DNA of 64,000 nt from Chitinophaga sp. E66 (GTDB lineage Bacteria > Bacteroidota > Bacteroidia > Chitinophagales > Chitinophagaceae), in NCBI GenBank assembly GCA_019285755.1, contig CP079103.1, positions 3,038,001 to 3,102,000 on the forward strand, read 5' to 3'. Every line of letters starts with the position of its first letter. Position 1 is the first letter of the stretch. The notes beneath the pieces are model-generated. The model made no database searches. It saw only the letters and a program-made list of their open reading frames with translations, and had not been told where the DNA came from. Of the stretch, positions 41,980 to 53,266 are shown piece after piece. The translations under genes and the position numbers were made by a program.

Positions 41980-44950
41980 TAGAACTGTAAGTTGAAGCCA
42001 AGCGTGAAGCTTTTCGGTTGCGCCCAGTTATAGCCGCCCTGGTCGTACCCCAGGTAGCTGAAAGCTTCGGGATCGCCGCCGCTGTAACGCGTCCAGGTCA
42101 GCAGGTTGTTACCCGTCGCATACACGCGCAGCAAGCTCAGGCCCCGTTTGGCCAGCCAGGGCCGCGGAAGTTGTAGGTAAGGGTTACGGAACGCAGCCGC
42201 ACGAAGGAACCGTCTTCCAGGAACAGCGTCTGGTTCACCTGGTACGGGCGCACCGCGCTCCAGGGGTTGTAACGCGGAATCCTGTCCATATCGCCTTCCG
42301 GCTCCGACCAGTAGAATACTTCTTTTACGGCGCCGATATCGTCAGCTCCCTCGCGGTTCGCGAAATCGAAGCGCGCGGCCATGTTCTCGTTGATCAGCTT
42401 GCGGCCGAATGCGTAGCTGAGCAGGAAGTTCAGCTCAAAATCGCGGTAACGGATAGTATTAGCCCATCCGCCCTGCACTTTGGGATTGTGCGAGCCTTCC
42501 ATGATACGGTCGTTATCGTCAATGGTATTATCTCCGTTACGATCGATCCAGACGGGATCCCCTCCTTTCATGGCAATACCTGGTAGGTCATGCCCGCGGG
42601 CACATCCGCATCGGAAGCATAGATGCCTTCATTCTGCAAAAGCCAGAAGCGGTCTACCGGCATGCCCACTTCAAAACGGCGGTTACCCAGCACTACGGCC
42701 GTCTGACCGCCCGGTAGGGCCAGCAGTTTATTCTGGTTGAAGGAAGCATTAAGCGCGGAAGACCAGGAGAGCGTTTTATGCTGGATGATGGCCGCTTCCA
42801 GCGTCAGTTCAACGCCTGAGTTGCGGATATCCATACCATTCTGCCACATCCCCGAGTAACCGTATTCCTGCGTTACGGGTGTTTTCAGCAACAGGTCGCG
42901 GTCGGTACGGGCATACACGTCAACGGACGCCTTGATACGGTCTTTAGCGAAACCGAAATCCAGGCCGCCGTTGATCTGGTCGGTATAGGCCCATCCGATG
43001 CCGGGGCCACATAACCGAGTTCATACGCGGCGTTAAGTACGGGAAGGCGTTGTAGGTAGACAGGTTGGGCGTTCCCTCCCATCCTATTTCAACGTTGTAA
43101 ACGGGACCGTCTTTGTAGTAGTCGAGCGAGAAGACCTTACCGATCCTCCCGGCGCTGCCCCGGAGGCGGAGCGTGCTGAAGGTCCTGGATGTTTTAAGGA
43201 AGTTCTCGTTCTTAACATTCCATGATGCCGCAACCGTGGGGAACAGCTTCCAGCGGTTATCTTCCTGTACGTTGGAGCTGCCGTCTTGCCGCAGGTATAC
43301 CATTACGCTATACTTGCCATCATAGTCATAGGCGAAGTTGCCGTAGAAACTGGCCAGCGCCGCGCGGATGCGGTCTTTGAAGTTGGCCGTGAGACGGAGG
43401 TTGTGCGATCCGTTGTCGGGATTGCCCGCTTCGCTGGGATCGTATATTTTGATATAATCGCTCTTCCCGCGGTAGCCTTTGCCGTACATGTAGCGCCAGC
43501 GGTCCCATTGGTTGAACTGGCCGGCCGTTATTGTCAGCTGGTGCTTCTTTCCGAAGTAACGCGAAAACTCGAGCGAGTTGTCGAACGTCATGCGCGTTTG
43601 CAACCCGTCAAAGTTAGATGCGAAGTTGTTGCCATCGCTAACGGTGCTGGGCACAAACAGGTCACGGAAATTCTGGCTGTAGTCGATGGAAAAGCGCGAG
43701 TTGAATTTCAGGTACGGCGTAAAGGTATACGTGAGGTTGTTGAGCGCCCGTACGTTGTTGTTACGGTTGCGGTCGATGCCGTTTTCCAGGTACCCGTAAT
43801 AAGCTTCGAGCAACGACTTGTTGGGAGACGGCGGCCGGTCGAGGTTAAGGATATAATCCTGGTCGCCCATACGGTCGCGCAGCGATTGATTACGCTCGCG
43901 GTTGACCATGGCGGCGGAGAGGTAAGTGCTCCAGTCGAGCCGCTTTACAGGAGATATATTAATCCCGAAGTGAACGTTATACCGGCGGGCCATGGTATTA
44001 TCCTGCGCCTTTTGCGAGGCCTGTCCAACGCCGAAGCGAAAGCTGGCCAGTCGGGAGCCGCCGCTGACGCCGGCGTGGAGGCCCGTCATCCAGCCGTTAC
44101 GGTAATAGGCTTCGTCCCAGTCTGCCGCGCCATAGTATTGCGCGTTGGTGGAGTCTGCCAGGTAAGCGGGGAAGCTGCGGTATTGTTCCGCGGTGGCATA
44201 TTTGTCATAGAAGGGCAGCCGGAAATCGCGTTCCCAGCGGCCGTTGATTACTTTCAGAGAGGGTTTGAGAGACATGCCGGCGTAGCCGTCTACTTCCACG
44301 CGGAGCTCGCCGGTGCGGGGGCCTTTGGTGGAGATCTGGATAACGCCGGCAGAGGCGGCCGGGCCGTATTTGGCGGTGGCGGCCGCATCTTTCAGCACTT
44401 CTATGCTGCGGATGTCGTTAGGATCGATGTAGGAAAGGGGGTCGATTTCGGAGCCGATGCGGTTGAAGTCGAACCGTTGGATGTCATACGCGAAGGCATG
44501 ATCGTATTGAATGGGCATGCCGTCTATCACGTAGAGCGGTTGTGCGGCGAAGATATCGCCGTTTTTGAGCAGGAGGCCGGAAGCGCCCCTGATGAAGAGT
44601 GCGTTCCGCTTGCCGGGTTCTGCGGTGGGCGTGCGTACATCTACGCCGGCAACGCGGCCGGAAAGGAGGGCATTGACCCCGAAGTAGGGTAATTTGCGCG
44701 CCTGGTCGAGATCCGGCGAGGAAATGGCGCCCCTGTTGCGGAGCATCATATCCGTATTTCGGATATAACCGGCAGTGTCTAGTACGGAAACCGGGAGTTG
44801 TTTGAGCCGCTCAGTGGCATCACTGGAGGCAGATTTGGAGCTGTCTGCCTTATTGAAGACCTTTTTCTGCGCGGCGGCGCCGGTTCCCATCATCAACAGC
44901 GCCAGCAGGAATACCTGCTTTTTGCGGGTGGATGGGTAGAAATATGTCAT
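41979..44950 (-). CDS. SusC/RagA TonB-dependent transporter, first pair (frame broken)
   Basis: About 990 residues. Start 44950 (MTYFYPSTRKKQVFLLALLM, signal peptide ending GAAA). Unlike the second SusC it lacks an obvious carboxypeptidase-regulatory-like N-terminal domain and goes almost directly to the plug (VNALLSGRVAGVDVRTPTAE, AQPLYVIDGMPIQYDHA, VLKDAAATAKYGPAASAGVI, QISTKGPRTG). A long barrel follows, ending, after repairs near 43010, 42570 and 42160, in LGFNLQF with TAA at 41979-41981. It is the first gene of the eight-gene locus, so the promoter must lie upstream of 44950, where the palindromic region is found. Confidence 0.92.
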
Positions 44951-45396
44951 ATGGAGCAATTGGTTGTTATACGAAATAGGATCCCCTGCCCGCAATTGCC
45001 GGTGCAATGGCAGGAATTGGCACGACGAGACCGGGCGCCCTTTGGGAGGCCGTCTGCATGTATGCCTTTGAATGGTGGTACTATAAAAAAAAGTGAACCC
45101 TCGATGAGAACCGGAAATCCCCTTTGGCAATTCGTGTTCGCGCGACAGTACCGGTATTACGTGTATTCGTATTGGTTACTGTCTTTTCATAGTCTGTGTC
45201 GGGGCCGGGGTAAAACCGGGAAATCAGGGTTATCCGAATCTGCGGTATATCGTTGCCGCTGGTGGTAAATGGTACATGTTATAAACGTGGTTTGTTATTA
45301 TGAAGGGATATTATCCATTCTCTTCAGTTATACGATCTGCGATACAAGTTGGATTGAAAGATACATCGGCAGATCAATCCCGTCAAGCATGGAAGG

Positions 45397-45414
45397 TATT
45401 TTGCATGCAAAATA
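45397..45414. promoter_or_regulatory. 18-bp perfect palindrome, candidate operator
   Basis: TATTTTGCATGCAAAATA is its own reverse complement. About 450 bp upstream of the SusC start. The symmetry fits a dimeric DNA-binding protein; no such regulator gene adjoins it. Confidence 0.5.
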
Positions 45415-45448
45415 AACGTTAAATGTTAAAGTTTATCTAAAGCCCGGC

Positions 45449-45464
45449 AATATCATATGATATT
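45449..45464. promoter_or_regulatory. 16-bp perfect palindrome, candidate operator
   Basis: AATATCATATGATATT is a perfect palindrome whose centre lies 51 bp from the centre of the one at 45397-45414. AT-rich composition raises the chance rate somewhat. Confidence 0.4.
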
Positions 45465-45598
45465 AGATCATCATGGTAGTTTAAATGTATTAAATAAGAT
45501 TTAATCACCGTTTAATAGTACCATTAAATCCATGTTATCTATAAGGTTTTTTAAAAGAGTGAAAGCATCCATAAATCCCCTCATTGTTCCCCGTTTTG

Positions 45599-45631
45599 CA
45601 CAATCGATTTTTGTAAAAACACAATCGATTT
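45599..45631. repeat. Direct repeat CACAATCGATTT, two copies 21 bp apart
   Basis: CACAATCGATTT occurs at 45599-45610 and 45620-45631; each contains the palindrome AATCGATT. Spacing of 21 bp is two helical turns, so two bound proteins would lie on the same face. Confidence 0.55.
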
Positions 45632-46015
45632 CAATTTGCAAAGTTAATTGGCCCACGGAATCTACGATCCATGAATCACTGAATAGACAAGGTTTCCAAG
45701 AAATGAAGCATCAAAAAGCAAAATGAAAGCTGCACTTGCACGCTGAAAGCGGCAGCTGGTGTGTATTCCGGACGCTTATTCATAAGGAAACCGCTCATCT
45801 CTCCTGCCGGGAGTTCCTGGCGGGCATTTCCGCCCACTACAAATACAATACAAAACGCTACAAAATAAGTGAATACGGCGTTTTCTTTTTCCGGACTACT
45901 GGTTTCCCGACATTTGGATTGTTGGGCTAACAGCGCTTTGACTACTGAAAAAAATATTCCGAAGTTGTCCGGATTTCATCGCAGTCCGGCACTATATTGA
46001 AAAACAATGCAACCC

Positions 46016-46359
46016 ATGAAAAAATTTATGTTCCTCATCCGGGAAGACTTGTCCAAACTGGCGGCCATGTCTGAAACCGAGCTACAGGAAGACATTGCGG
46101 CCATGACCGCCTGGGCCGAAGAACTTGCCGCCGGGGCCACCTCCTCTCCGGCGAGCCCCTTGAGCCGGATACCCGCTACCTGCGCAAAAACCACATTGCG
46201 ACAGACGGCCCCTTCGCCGAAGCAAGGGAATCCGTCAGCGGGTATTTCCTCATCGAAGCGGAAGACCTCGACCATGCCGTGAAACTGGCGGGTGGCTGTC
46301 CTTCCCTGCAGGCAGACAAAATCGCCATAGAAGTCCGACCTTTGATGACTTATGCCTGA
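46016..46359 (+). CDS. YCII-related (YciI-like) protein (one frame break)
   Basis: About 114 residues, a ferredoxin-like YCII domain. KKFMFLIREDLSKLAAMSET opens the domain, then GPFAEARESVSGYFLIEAED, the most typical stretch, and a C-terminal VRPLM. One G lost near 46137 hides GGHLLSGEPLEPDTRYLR. The start at 46016 is preferred; 46007 is in frame too. Overlaps the sigma factor start by 8 bp. YCII proteins linked to ECF sigma factors are common, and their role is not known. Confidence 0.85.
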
Positions 46360-47578
46360 TGCGCGCGATATGCAATTGACGCCCCTCCTGCAGCAGCTTT
46401 ACCGCCAATGCTTCGGTAAGATGACCGGTCATTTGCTGTTCATGGACCGTTCCTGAGCCTGGCAGACGCGGAGGACATGGTGCAGGAGGCATTTACTGCC
46501 GCCGCGGCTACCTGGCCGCGGGCATCCCCGGCCAGCCGGAAGCCTGGCTGTACGCCACCGTGCGCAATATGAGCCGTCGCCGGCAGTCGCGCAACCCGGT
46601 TATCATCCCGCTTACGCATATCCCGGCCGGCCCGGCGCCGGAGGGCCCTCCGGCCGATGGCGACCTGGAGCTGCTACGGCTCCTCTTTGCCTGCATGCAT
46701 GCGAAGTTCCCACCCAAGGTGCAGCTCATTACGGCGTTGCGGTATGTATTCAGCCTGCAGGTGCAGCAGATCGGGGAGCTCCTGGGCATGGAAGCCGACA
46801 GCGTTTCCAAAGTGCTGTACCGGCAGCGGCAGCAGTTAAGGGCCGGGACGTCGCATTCCGGTCGGGGTTCGTGTGGTGGAGCAGCGATAAAGTGCAGCTG
46901 GCGCTGAAAGTATTGTATATGGTGTTTACGGAAGGCTGGAAGATAATGGACGAAACCCTCTGCGAAGACGCCCTCAGCCTTACGCGGAGACCATCCGCCG
47001 GGCGCGCGTCCGCGTCACGGACGCCAAAGCCTTGTATGCGCTCATGCTTTTCCAGTTATCCAGATGGGAAGCGCGTACGGGCCAGGCGGGGAACTGTTGG
47101 AATTGGAGCAACAAGACCGCCGCGCCTGGAACCGCGATATGATCCGGGTGGCGGCTGATTACCTGAAGCAGGCGGCGGCATCGCCGGGAGAAAGCCCTTA
47201 TCACTTTGAAGCCTCGATCGCTTACTTTCATGCCACCGCAAACTCATTTGCTGAAACGCCCTGGTTGCAGATAGCGGGACTGTATAAACAACTCGCAGCG
47301 CTGGCGCCCTCTCCTTTCATAACGCTCAATCATGCCATTGCGCTGCATTTCGCGGGGCAGACGCGGGCGGCGATGGCGATGTTGGCCGGCTTGTCTGAGG
47401 ACGCTTACCTCCGGCATCATCATTTATTACACGCAGCCCTGGGCCGGATCTATGCCGACCAGGAGACATACCGGCGTCGTTGAAGCATTACCGCAAGGCA
47501 TTGCAAGGGAAACCCACGGCTGCGGAGGCGGCTTTCCTGCGGAAAAGGATCCAGTCGTTCCTCCAGGGCGGCAATTAA
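46352..47578 (+). CDS. ECF RNA polymerase sigma factor, YCII-associated long type (frame broken)
   Basis: About 408 residues, much longer than a usual ECF factor, as expected for the group paired with YCII proteins. Sigma-2 part: SLADAEDMVQEAFTAAAATW (after a repair near 46445). Sigma-4 part: PPKVQLITALRYVFSLQVQQ, then IGELLGMEADSVSKVLYRQR. A C-terminal helical domain (about residues 190-400; FTEGWKIMDETLCEDALSL, SPFITLNHAIALHFAGQTRA, LLHAALGRIYAD) takes the place of an anti-sigma partner. At least four breaks. No anti-sigma gene is adjacent. Target promoters are unknown. Confidence 0.85.
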
Positions 47579-47879
47579 ATCGATAAACAGGAAAAAATTT
47601 TCAGGCCCCGTTAACTCCGGCCCGCACCTCCAATTTAATTGCGGCACACCACCTGCGCGCTGAGAATCGTTTATACGCATTTTTATCCGGACAGGCACAC
47701 GAATATGACGCTCAAAAGCGCCATGCGCTTGCTTCAAGTTAAAGTTGAAGTGGTGATACCCGCTGCTGGTCAGCGTTTTATACTAAATAATCGGGAAAAC
47801 CAATACCGGTGCGGATTTTTATTTATTCACTGTGTCTAACATTTTTTTCTGTTGTGGCCTGGCCTCTTATTTTTGCACC
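47579..47879. other. Intergenic, promoter region of the SDR gene
   Basis: About 300 bp without a gene. A T-rich stretch near its end precedes a TATTTTTG box at 47868-47875. I see no repeat or clear terminator for the sigma factor gene. Confidence 0.5.
47868..47875 (+). promoter_or_regulatory. TATTTTTG box 4 bp before the SDR start
   Basis: Perfect TAnnTTTG match. If it is the -7 element, transcription would begin at or just inside the ATG at 47880, giving a leaderless transcript, or the real start codon is further in. Confidence 0.4.
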
Positions 47880-48683
47880 ATGCAAAGCTTCCAGCACAAA
47901 TCTGTCGTTATCACAGGCGCTACCTCCGGTATCGGGAAGGCGCTCGCACTTGCATTTCTCCGTGCAGGCGCCCACGTTTCCGTGTGCGGCCGTAAAGAGG
48001 AAACACTCCGTGCCCTGCAGGCCGAAACGCCTGCCCTGCACGTGTTCCGGGCGGATGTGAGCAACGAGTCGGATTGCCAGGCGTTTATCGCCAGCGTGCT
48101 GGAAAAGTTCGGGAAGATAGACGTGCTCGTCAACAACGCAGGCATCAGCATGCGCGCCCTGTTCCGGGACGCAACGCCCGATGTGCTGAAGACCTTGATG
48201 GACATCAACTTCTGGGGCACGGTGTATTGTACCAAATACGCCCTCCCCTCTATCCTGGAGCAGAAAGGGACCGTAGTGGGCGTGAGCAGTATCGCGGGGT
48301 ACCGCGGGCTGCCGGGGCGGACAGGCTACTCAGCCTCGAAGTTCGCCATGCAGGGGTTCCTGGAAGCGCTGCGGACCGAAAATCTGCATACAGGCGTAAA
48401 CGTGATGTGGGTATGCCCCGGCTTTACCGCCTCCAATATCCGCAACACCGCGCTCGATAAGAGCGGCCATTCCCAGAAAGAGACCCCGCTGGACGAAGGC
48501 AGCCTCATGAGCGCGGAAACCGTTGCCGCACACACGCTTAACGCCATCGCAAAACGAAAACGAACGCTGGTACTGACCTCGCAGGGAAAGCTGACCGTGT
48601 TGCTGAGTAAACTGCTACCGGGACTAACGGATAAACTGGTCTTCAACCACTTCCGCAAAGAACCCGGTTCACCGCTATCCTGA
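47880..48683 (+). CDS. Short-chain dehydrogenase/reductase
   Basis: An intact 267-residue SDR. Nucleotide-binding TGATSGIG (residues 12-19), NNAG in the middle, catalytic Ser region VVGVSSIAGYRG and the active-site YSASK; the CPGF motif follows. These are the classical-SDR residues (Ser, Tyr, Lys). It resembles membrane- or lipid-associated SDRs such as the DHRS7 group, but the substrate cannot be told. I chose 47880 because it begins MQSFQHKSVVITGATSG; the in-frame upstream ORF start at 47832 adds an implausible cysteine-rich leader that overlaps the promoter box. Confidence 0.9.
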   Translation: MQSFQHKSVVITGATSGIGKALALAFLRAGAHVSVCGRKEETLRALQAETPALHVFRADVSNESDCQAFIASVLEKFGKIDVLVNNAGISMRALFRDATPDVLKTLMDINFWGTVYCTKYALPSILEQKGTVVGVSSIAGYRGLPGRTGYSASKFAMQGFLEALRTENLHTGVNVMWVCPGFTASNIRNTALDKSGHSQKETPLDEGSLMSAETVAAHTLNAIAKRKRTLVLTSQGKLTVLLSKLLPGLTDKLVFNHFRKEPGSPLS

Positions 48684-48809
48684 TAGCGTCTGGCCCCGCT
48701 TTTGCACTACTTAGATTTAATTCCTTTTTTTTTCATCATTGCAGGGAAATAATGCCTTTCTTTGCAGGGATTCTAAACCCCTGTGGAAAGCGCTTCCGTT
48801 GAACTCATT

Positions 48810-49632
48810 ATGCCCATCGTTACGCTGACATCAGACATTGGATTGCAGGATTACCTGACAGGCGCTATAAAAGGCCTGCTGCTGCAGCATTGTCCGAATG
48901 CCCAGGTCGTAGATATTTCGCACCACATCTCCCCATTCAACCTCCCGCAGGCCACCTACATCTGCCGCAGCGCTTTCCGCTACTACCCGGCAGATACCGT
49001 CCACCTCGTGCTCAACAACCTGTTCGACCGCAAGACGGACTTTATCCTCCTCGCACGCCACCAGGGCAATACATCTGCTGCGCAGACAACGGCCTCCTTA
49101 CCATGATCGCCGGCGGCATGCCTGAAGAAGTGTACCGCATCTCTTTGCAGTCCGCCGAAACGCGCAATACCCTCGGCATCGTCACCATCATGGCCGCACC
49201 CTCGCCCGCCTCTTCGGCGGCGAATCACCGGAACAGGTCGGCGAACGCGTCAGCGAGATCCTCGTGAGGAACAACCTGCAGCCGTTAACCGGGGAGGATT
49301 ATATAGAAGGACAAATCATCCATATCGATAACTTCGAGAACGTAGTGGTGAACATCACCCGCGAGCAGTTCCATGCCCAGCGCAACGGCCGCCGTTTCGC
49401 CATCTTCTTCCGCCGCGACGAGATGATCACCCAGATCTCCGAAACCTACGCAGACGTGGCCGAAGGCCAGAAACTGGCGCTCTTCAACGCCGCCGGTTAC
49501 CTGGAGATCGCCGTGAACAAAGGCAACGCCGCCGGGCTGTTCGGCCTGCAGGGCTTCCGCAGGGACCAGCTGCAGCAGGGCGCCTACCAGCAACTGTCAT
49601 TCTACCAGACCGTCAGAATCCTTTTCGAATGA
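48810..49632 (+). CDS. SAM hydroxide adenosyltransferase (DUF62 family, frame broken)
   Basis: About 274 residues. Enzymes of this family use water (hydroxide) to cleave S-adenosylmethionine to adenosine and methionine; a few halogenate instead. LTSDIGLQDYLTGAIKG at residues 5-21 is the N-terminal signature, then VDISHHISPFNLPQATYI; the C-terminal barrel half starts GQIIHIDNFENVVVNITREQ. Breaks near 49068 and 49195. It overlaps the start of the ABM gene (49629-49632, TGATG type). Confidence 0.87.
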
Positions 49633-49926
49633 TGATCCGTATCGTACAACTGACCTTCGCAGCCCCCATTGCGCCGCCTTCGAATCGCTCTTCGAAACCC
49701 TCCGCAACGATATCCGCCACTTCCCCGGCTGCAGCCACCGGAACTGTGGAAAGACCGCTCGCGCCCCGGCGTCTATTGTACCTACAGCACCTGGTCTGGC
49801 CCCGAAGCGCTGGACGAATACCGCCACTCCGACCTGTTTGCCAAAACATGGTCTACCATAAAACCGTGGTTTTCAGGGAAACCCGAAGCCTGGAGCCTCG
49901 ACAGGATTGCATCCGCAAACTTGTGA
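49629..49926 (+). CDS. ABM-type (antibiotic biosynthesis monooxygenase-like) protein (frame broken)
   Basis: About 98 residues, a dimeric alpha-beta barrel. Repaired, it reads MMIRIVQLTFAAPHCAAFES then LFETLRNDIRHFPGCSHLEL, YCTYSTWSGPEALDEYRHSD and FAKTWSTIKPWF. The name covers many small haem-binding or redox proteins; most have no known role in antibiotic synthesis. It overlaps the previous stop codon, so it is co-translated with the SAM enzyme. Two breaks close together near 49670 and 49735. Confidence 0.8.
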
Positions 49927-49991
49927 ATCTGTTAAAATATTTATAAAAAGTTAAAACTGTACCGGCGATTAGCTTAATTGCTTAGTTTTTC

Positions 49992-49999
49992 TATTTTTG
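49992..49999 (+). promoter_or_regulatory. TATTTTTG box before the DUF2723 gene
   Basis: Perfect TAnnTTTG match, 23 bp before the ATG at 50023, with AT-rich DNA upstream. No -33 element at the right spacing. Confidence 0.45.
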
Positions 50000-50022
50000 T
50001 CGGAATTATCTAAAATCGACTT

Positions 50023-53000
50023 ATGAATTTCAACAGGATTAATAACATTACAGGCTGGATCGTATGCATAATAGCCTGTGCTGTTTATCTGATGACCATG
50101 GAAGCCACGGGAAGCCTGTGGGATTGCGGGGAATTCATTTCCGCGGCCTATAAAGTACAGGTGCCCCACCCTCCCGGCGCCCCGCTGTTCGTCCTGATCG
50201 GCCGGATATTCACCCTGCCCTTCAGCCCCGGCTCCGCCGCATTGGGCATCAACATCATGAGCGCGCTCTCCAGTGGCTTCACTATCCTGTTCCTTTTCTG
50301 GACCATCACCCACTTCGCCCGCCGCATCTATACCCAGCATGGCGGCGAGCTCACCCGTAACCAACTCATCGTGGTAATGGGCGCCGGCGCCGTTGGCGCG
50401 CTGGCCTACACCTTCTCCGATTCTTTCTGGTTCTCCGCCGTGGAAGGCGAAGTATACGCCATGTCTTCCCTCTTCACCGCCGTGGTTTTCTGGGCCATGC
50501 TGAAATGGGAACATGCGGCAGACACCCCGCGGGCGACCGTTGGATCGTGCTCATCGCTTACCTCATGGGCCTTTCTATCGGCGTCCACCTGCTCAACCTG
50601 CTGACCATCCCGGCCATGGTACTGATCTGGTACTTCAGGAAAAGCAAGAAGACCACCGGCTGGGGCGCTTTCTGGGCCTTCGTGATCGGCTGCCTTATCA
50701 CCGGCGCCGTACAGAAGTTCGTTATCCAGGATACCATAAAGGTAGCCGGCATGATGGACGTTTACTTCGTGAACTCCCTCAGCCTGCCTTTCTTCTCCGG
50801 GTTCATCTTCTACTTCGTTGGCATCCTCGTCCTGCTCATCATCGGCTTCTTCAAACCGAAACTGGGCATGTACGCGCCGCTGATCCTCGTCGCCTCCGTA
50901 GTGCTCATCCCCGCGTTCCCCGAAGGAGCAAGCGGCATGGCGCGCGCCGGCCGCATCATCTTCGCCATCGCCGTGCTGGCCATTCCGTATATCGTGAAGT
51001 CCGCCGGCGTAAAGATCGATTACACCAAACTCAAATATCCCGTTCAGCTGGTAAACTCCTGCATTTTCTTCCTGCTGATGGGTTATTCCACCTACATCAC
51101 CACCATGATCCGCTCCTCGGCCAACCCGACGGTGGACATGTACAACGTGGACAACCCCGTATCGCTCGTAGGCTACCTCGGCCGTGAGCAGTACGGCGAC
51201 TTCCCGCTCATCTACGGCCAGGTGTTCACCGCCCGTCCGGAATCCTACAAAGAAACCGGCAACATCTACGCCCGCGCCGGCAACCAGTACATCGTGGCCG
51301 GTAAAAAGCAGGTGCCTGTGTACGCGCCCGCCGATATGATGCTGTTCCCCGCGTTTGGGACGCTTCCAACGACCAGGGCACGCTGACTACTACAAGGCGT
51401 TCCTGGGGCTGGGAGACGGCGAAAAGCCCACTTTCGGCGATAACATCAAGTTCTTCCTCGGGTACCAGGTATGGCATATGTACATCCGTTACTTCGGATG
51501 GAACTTCATCGGCCGCCAGAACGACACCCAGGGCTTCGGGAACCCGCGCGACGGGAACATGCTCTCCGGCATCACCCCGCTCGACAACGTCTTCCTCGGC
51601 GACCAGAGCGAAATGCCCGACAGCCTGAAAAACAACAAAGCCCATAACACCTTCTTCTTCCTTCCCTTCCTGCTCGGCGTGCTCGGATTCATCTTCCAGT
51701 ACAGCCGCCATCAGAAAGACACCCTGGTAGTAGGGCTCCTCTTCTTCTTTACCGGTATGGCCATCGTGCTGTACCTCAACCAGGCCGGCAACCAGCCGCG
51801 TGAACGTGACTACGCATACGTAGGCTCTTTCTACGCCTTTGCCATCTGGATAGGGCTCGGCGTCATGAGCATTTACTCCTTCTTCGAGAAGCGTAAACTA
51901 CCCGCCGCCGCCGTGCTCGCTACCGTGATCAGCCTCCTCGCCGCCCCCGTGCTCATGGCGCAACAGGGTTGGGACGATCACGACCGCTCCAAAAAGTGAT
52001 CGCCCGCGACGTGGCCAAAGATTACCTCGAATCCTGCGCGCCTAACGCCATCCTGTTTACCGTGGGGATAACGACACTTACCCGCTCTGGTATGCCCAGG
52101 AAGTGGAAGGCATTCGGCCGGATATCCGGGTGATCAACCTCTCCCTCCTCGGGGTAGACTGGTACATCGAGCAGGCCCGCGCCGCTACCAACGCCAGCGC
52201 CGCCATTCCCATGACGCTGACAACGGAACAATACCGCGGCGAAAACCGCAACTACGTGATGTTCTTCGATAACGGCAAAGTTCCGCAAGACCGCTTCTAC
52301 AACCTGAAAGAAGTGATCGCGTTCCTGGGCGATGACAGTCCAAATGCCAAAGTGCCCTGCAATCCGGCGAGAGCGTGAACTTCCTGCCCACGCAGAAGCT
52401 GTTCATCCCCGTAGATAAGGCAGCTGTGATCGCAAATGGTACGGTAGATCCGGAAGACAGCATGCGCATCGAATCGCAGGTACCGTTCGTCATCAATAAA
52501 CAGATGATCTTCAAGAACGACCTGGCCGTGTATGACATCATCGCCACCAACGAATGGAAGCGCCCGATCTACTTCACTTCCCCGATCGACCTCGGCTTCA
52601 ATGACTTCCTGTCTGTTGAAGGCATGACCTACCGCCTGTCGCCCACCCGCCGCAACACGCCCGACCAGATGTTGCCCGGCCTGAACGACCAGGTAAATAC
52701 CCGCCGCTCTTTCCAGACCATCATGGAGAAATTCAAATATGGTAGTGTAAACGTGCCCGGCGTATATTTCGACGAGCCTAACCGCCGCATGCTGCAGACC
52801 ATCCGTAACGCGCATACCAAAGTGGCCGTTGCCCTGGTAAATGAAGGCAAGAAAGATAAAGCGCTCACCATCCTCAACCGCCAGGACACTATGTTCCTGC
52901 CCGGCAACATGCCTTACGCCATGACATCTCCGGGCAACATGCATAACCTGTGGGGCATGGAGATCGTGTATGCATATTACATCGCCGGCGACGCCAAGAA

Positions 53001-53244
53001 AGCGCAGGACATCTCCGCCCAGATTATCAAGGACCTCGACCAGCAGATGCGCTACTACCGCGCCCTGCCGGCTTCCAAGTTCACCAACGATCTGCAGGAC
53101 GACGCCCGCCGCGCCGAACAGTTCAAAGGCATGCTCCAGCAATGGCAGCAGCAGTTCACCGGAGACAGCGCCAAAATGCTGGAAGGCGGTCAGCCTTTCG
53201 GCAACGCCCCGCAAGCTCCGCAAGACTCTCCGAAAGGAAATTAA
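50023..53244 (+). CDS. Very large DUF2723 membrane protein (frame broken)
   Basis: About 1,073 residues. The N-terminal half has roughly twelve hydrophobic helices with the family motif [16 protein letters not shown] (residues 29-44) followed by PHPPGAP. The C-terminal half is soluble and ends in a Gln/Pro-rich tail. DUF2723 belongs to the GT-C-like glycosyltransferase group; the animal relative TMEM260 is an O-mannosyltransferase, so a lipid-linked sugar transferase acting in the periplasm is plausible. [20 protein letters not shown] is another conserved block. At least four breaks (near 50522, 51350, 51995, 52065, 52360). A terminator follows. Confidence 0.88.
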
Positions 53245-53266
53245 GGTTCCATACCCAGATAAAGAG

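Larger units (their letters stand above)
44951..46015. other. AT-rich intergenic control region upstream of the SusCD locus
   Basis: About 1 kb between the divergent SusC and YCII genes with no convincing gene. Short ORFs at 45532-45726 and 45736-45930 lack family resemblance and start in low-complexity DNA. The part from 45280 to 45730 is AT-rich and holds two perfect palindromes, two AATCGATT sites and an inverted repeat GATTTAAT (45498-45505)/ATTAAATC (45523-45530). A half-site TTTTGCA recurs near 45401 and 45594, with TTTGCAAA near 45635. Confidence 0.6.

Noticed and set aside
43286-44692. 468-residue ORF on the plus strand
   Set aside because: Antisense shadow of the first SusC gene; no family resemblance, unlike the minus-strand frame.
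45532-45930. Two short ORFs upstream of YCII as real genes
   Set aside because: No family, no coupling, AT-rich low-complexity start, and they overlap candidate regulatory repeats.
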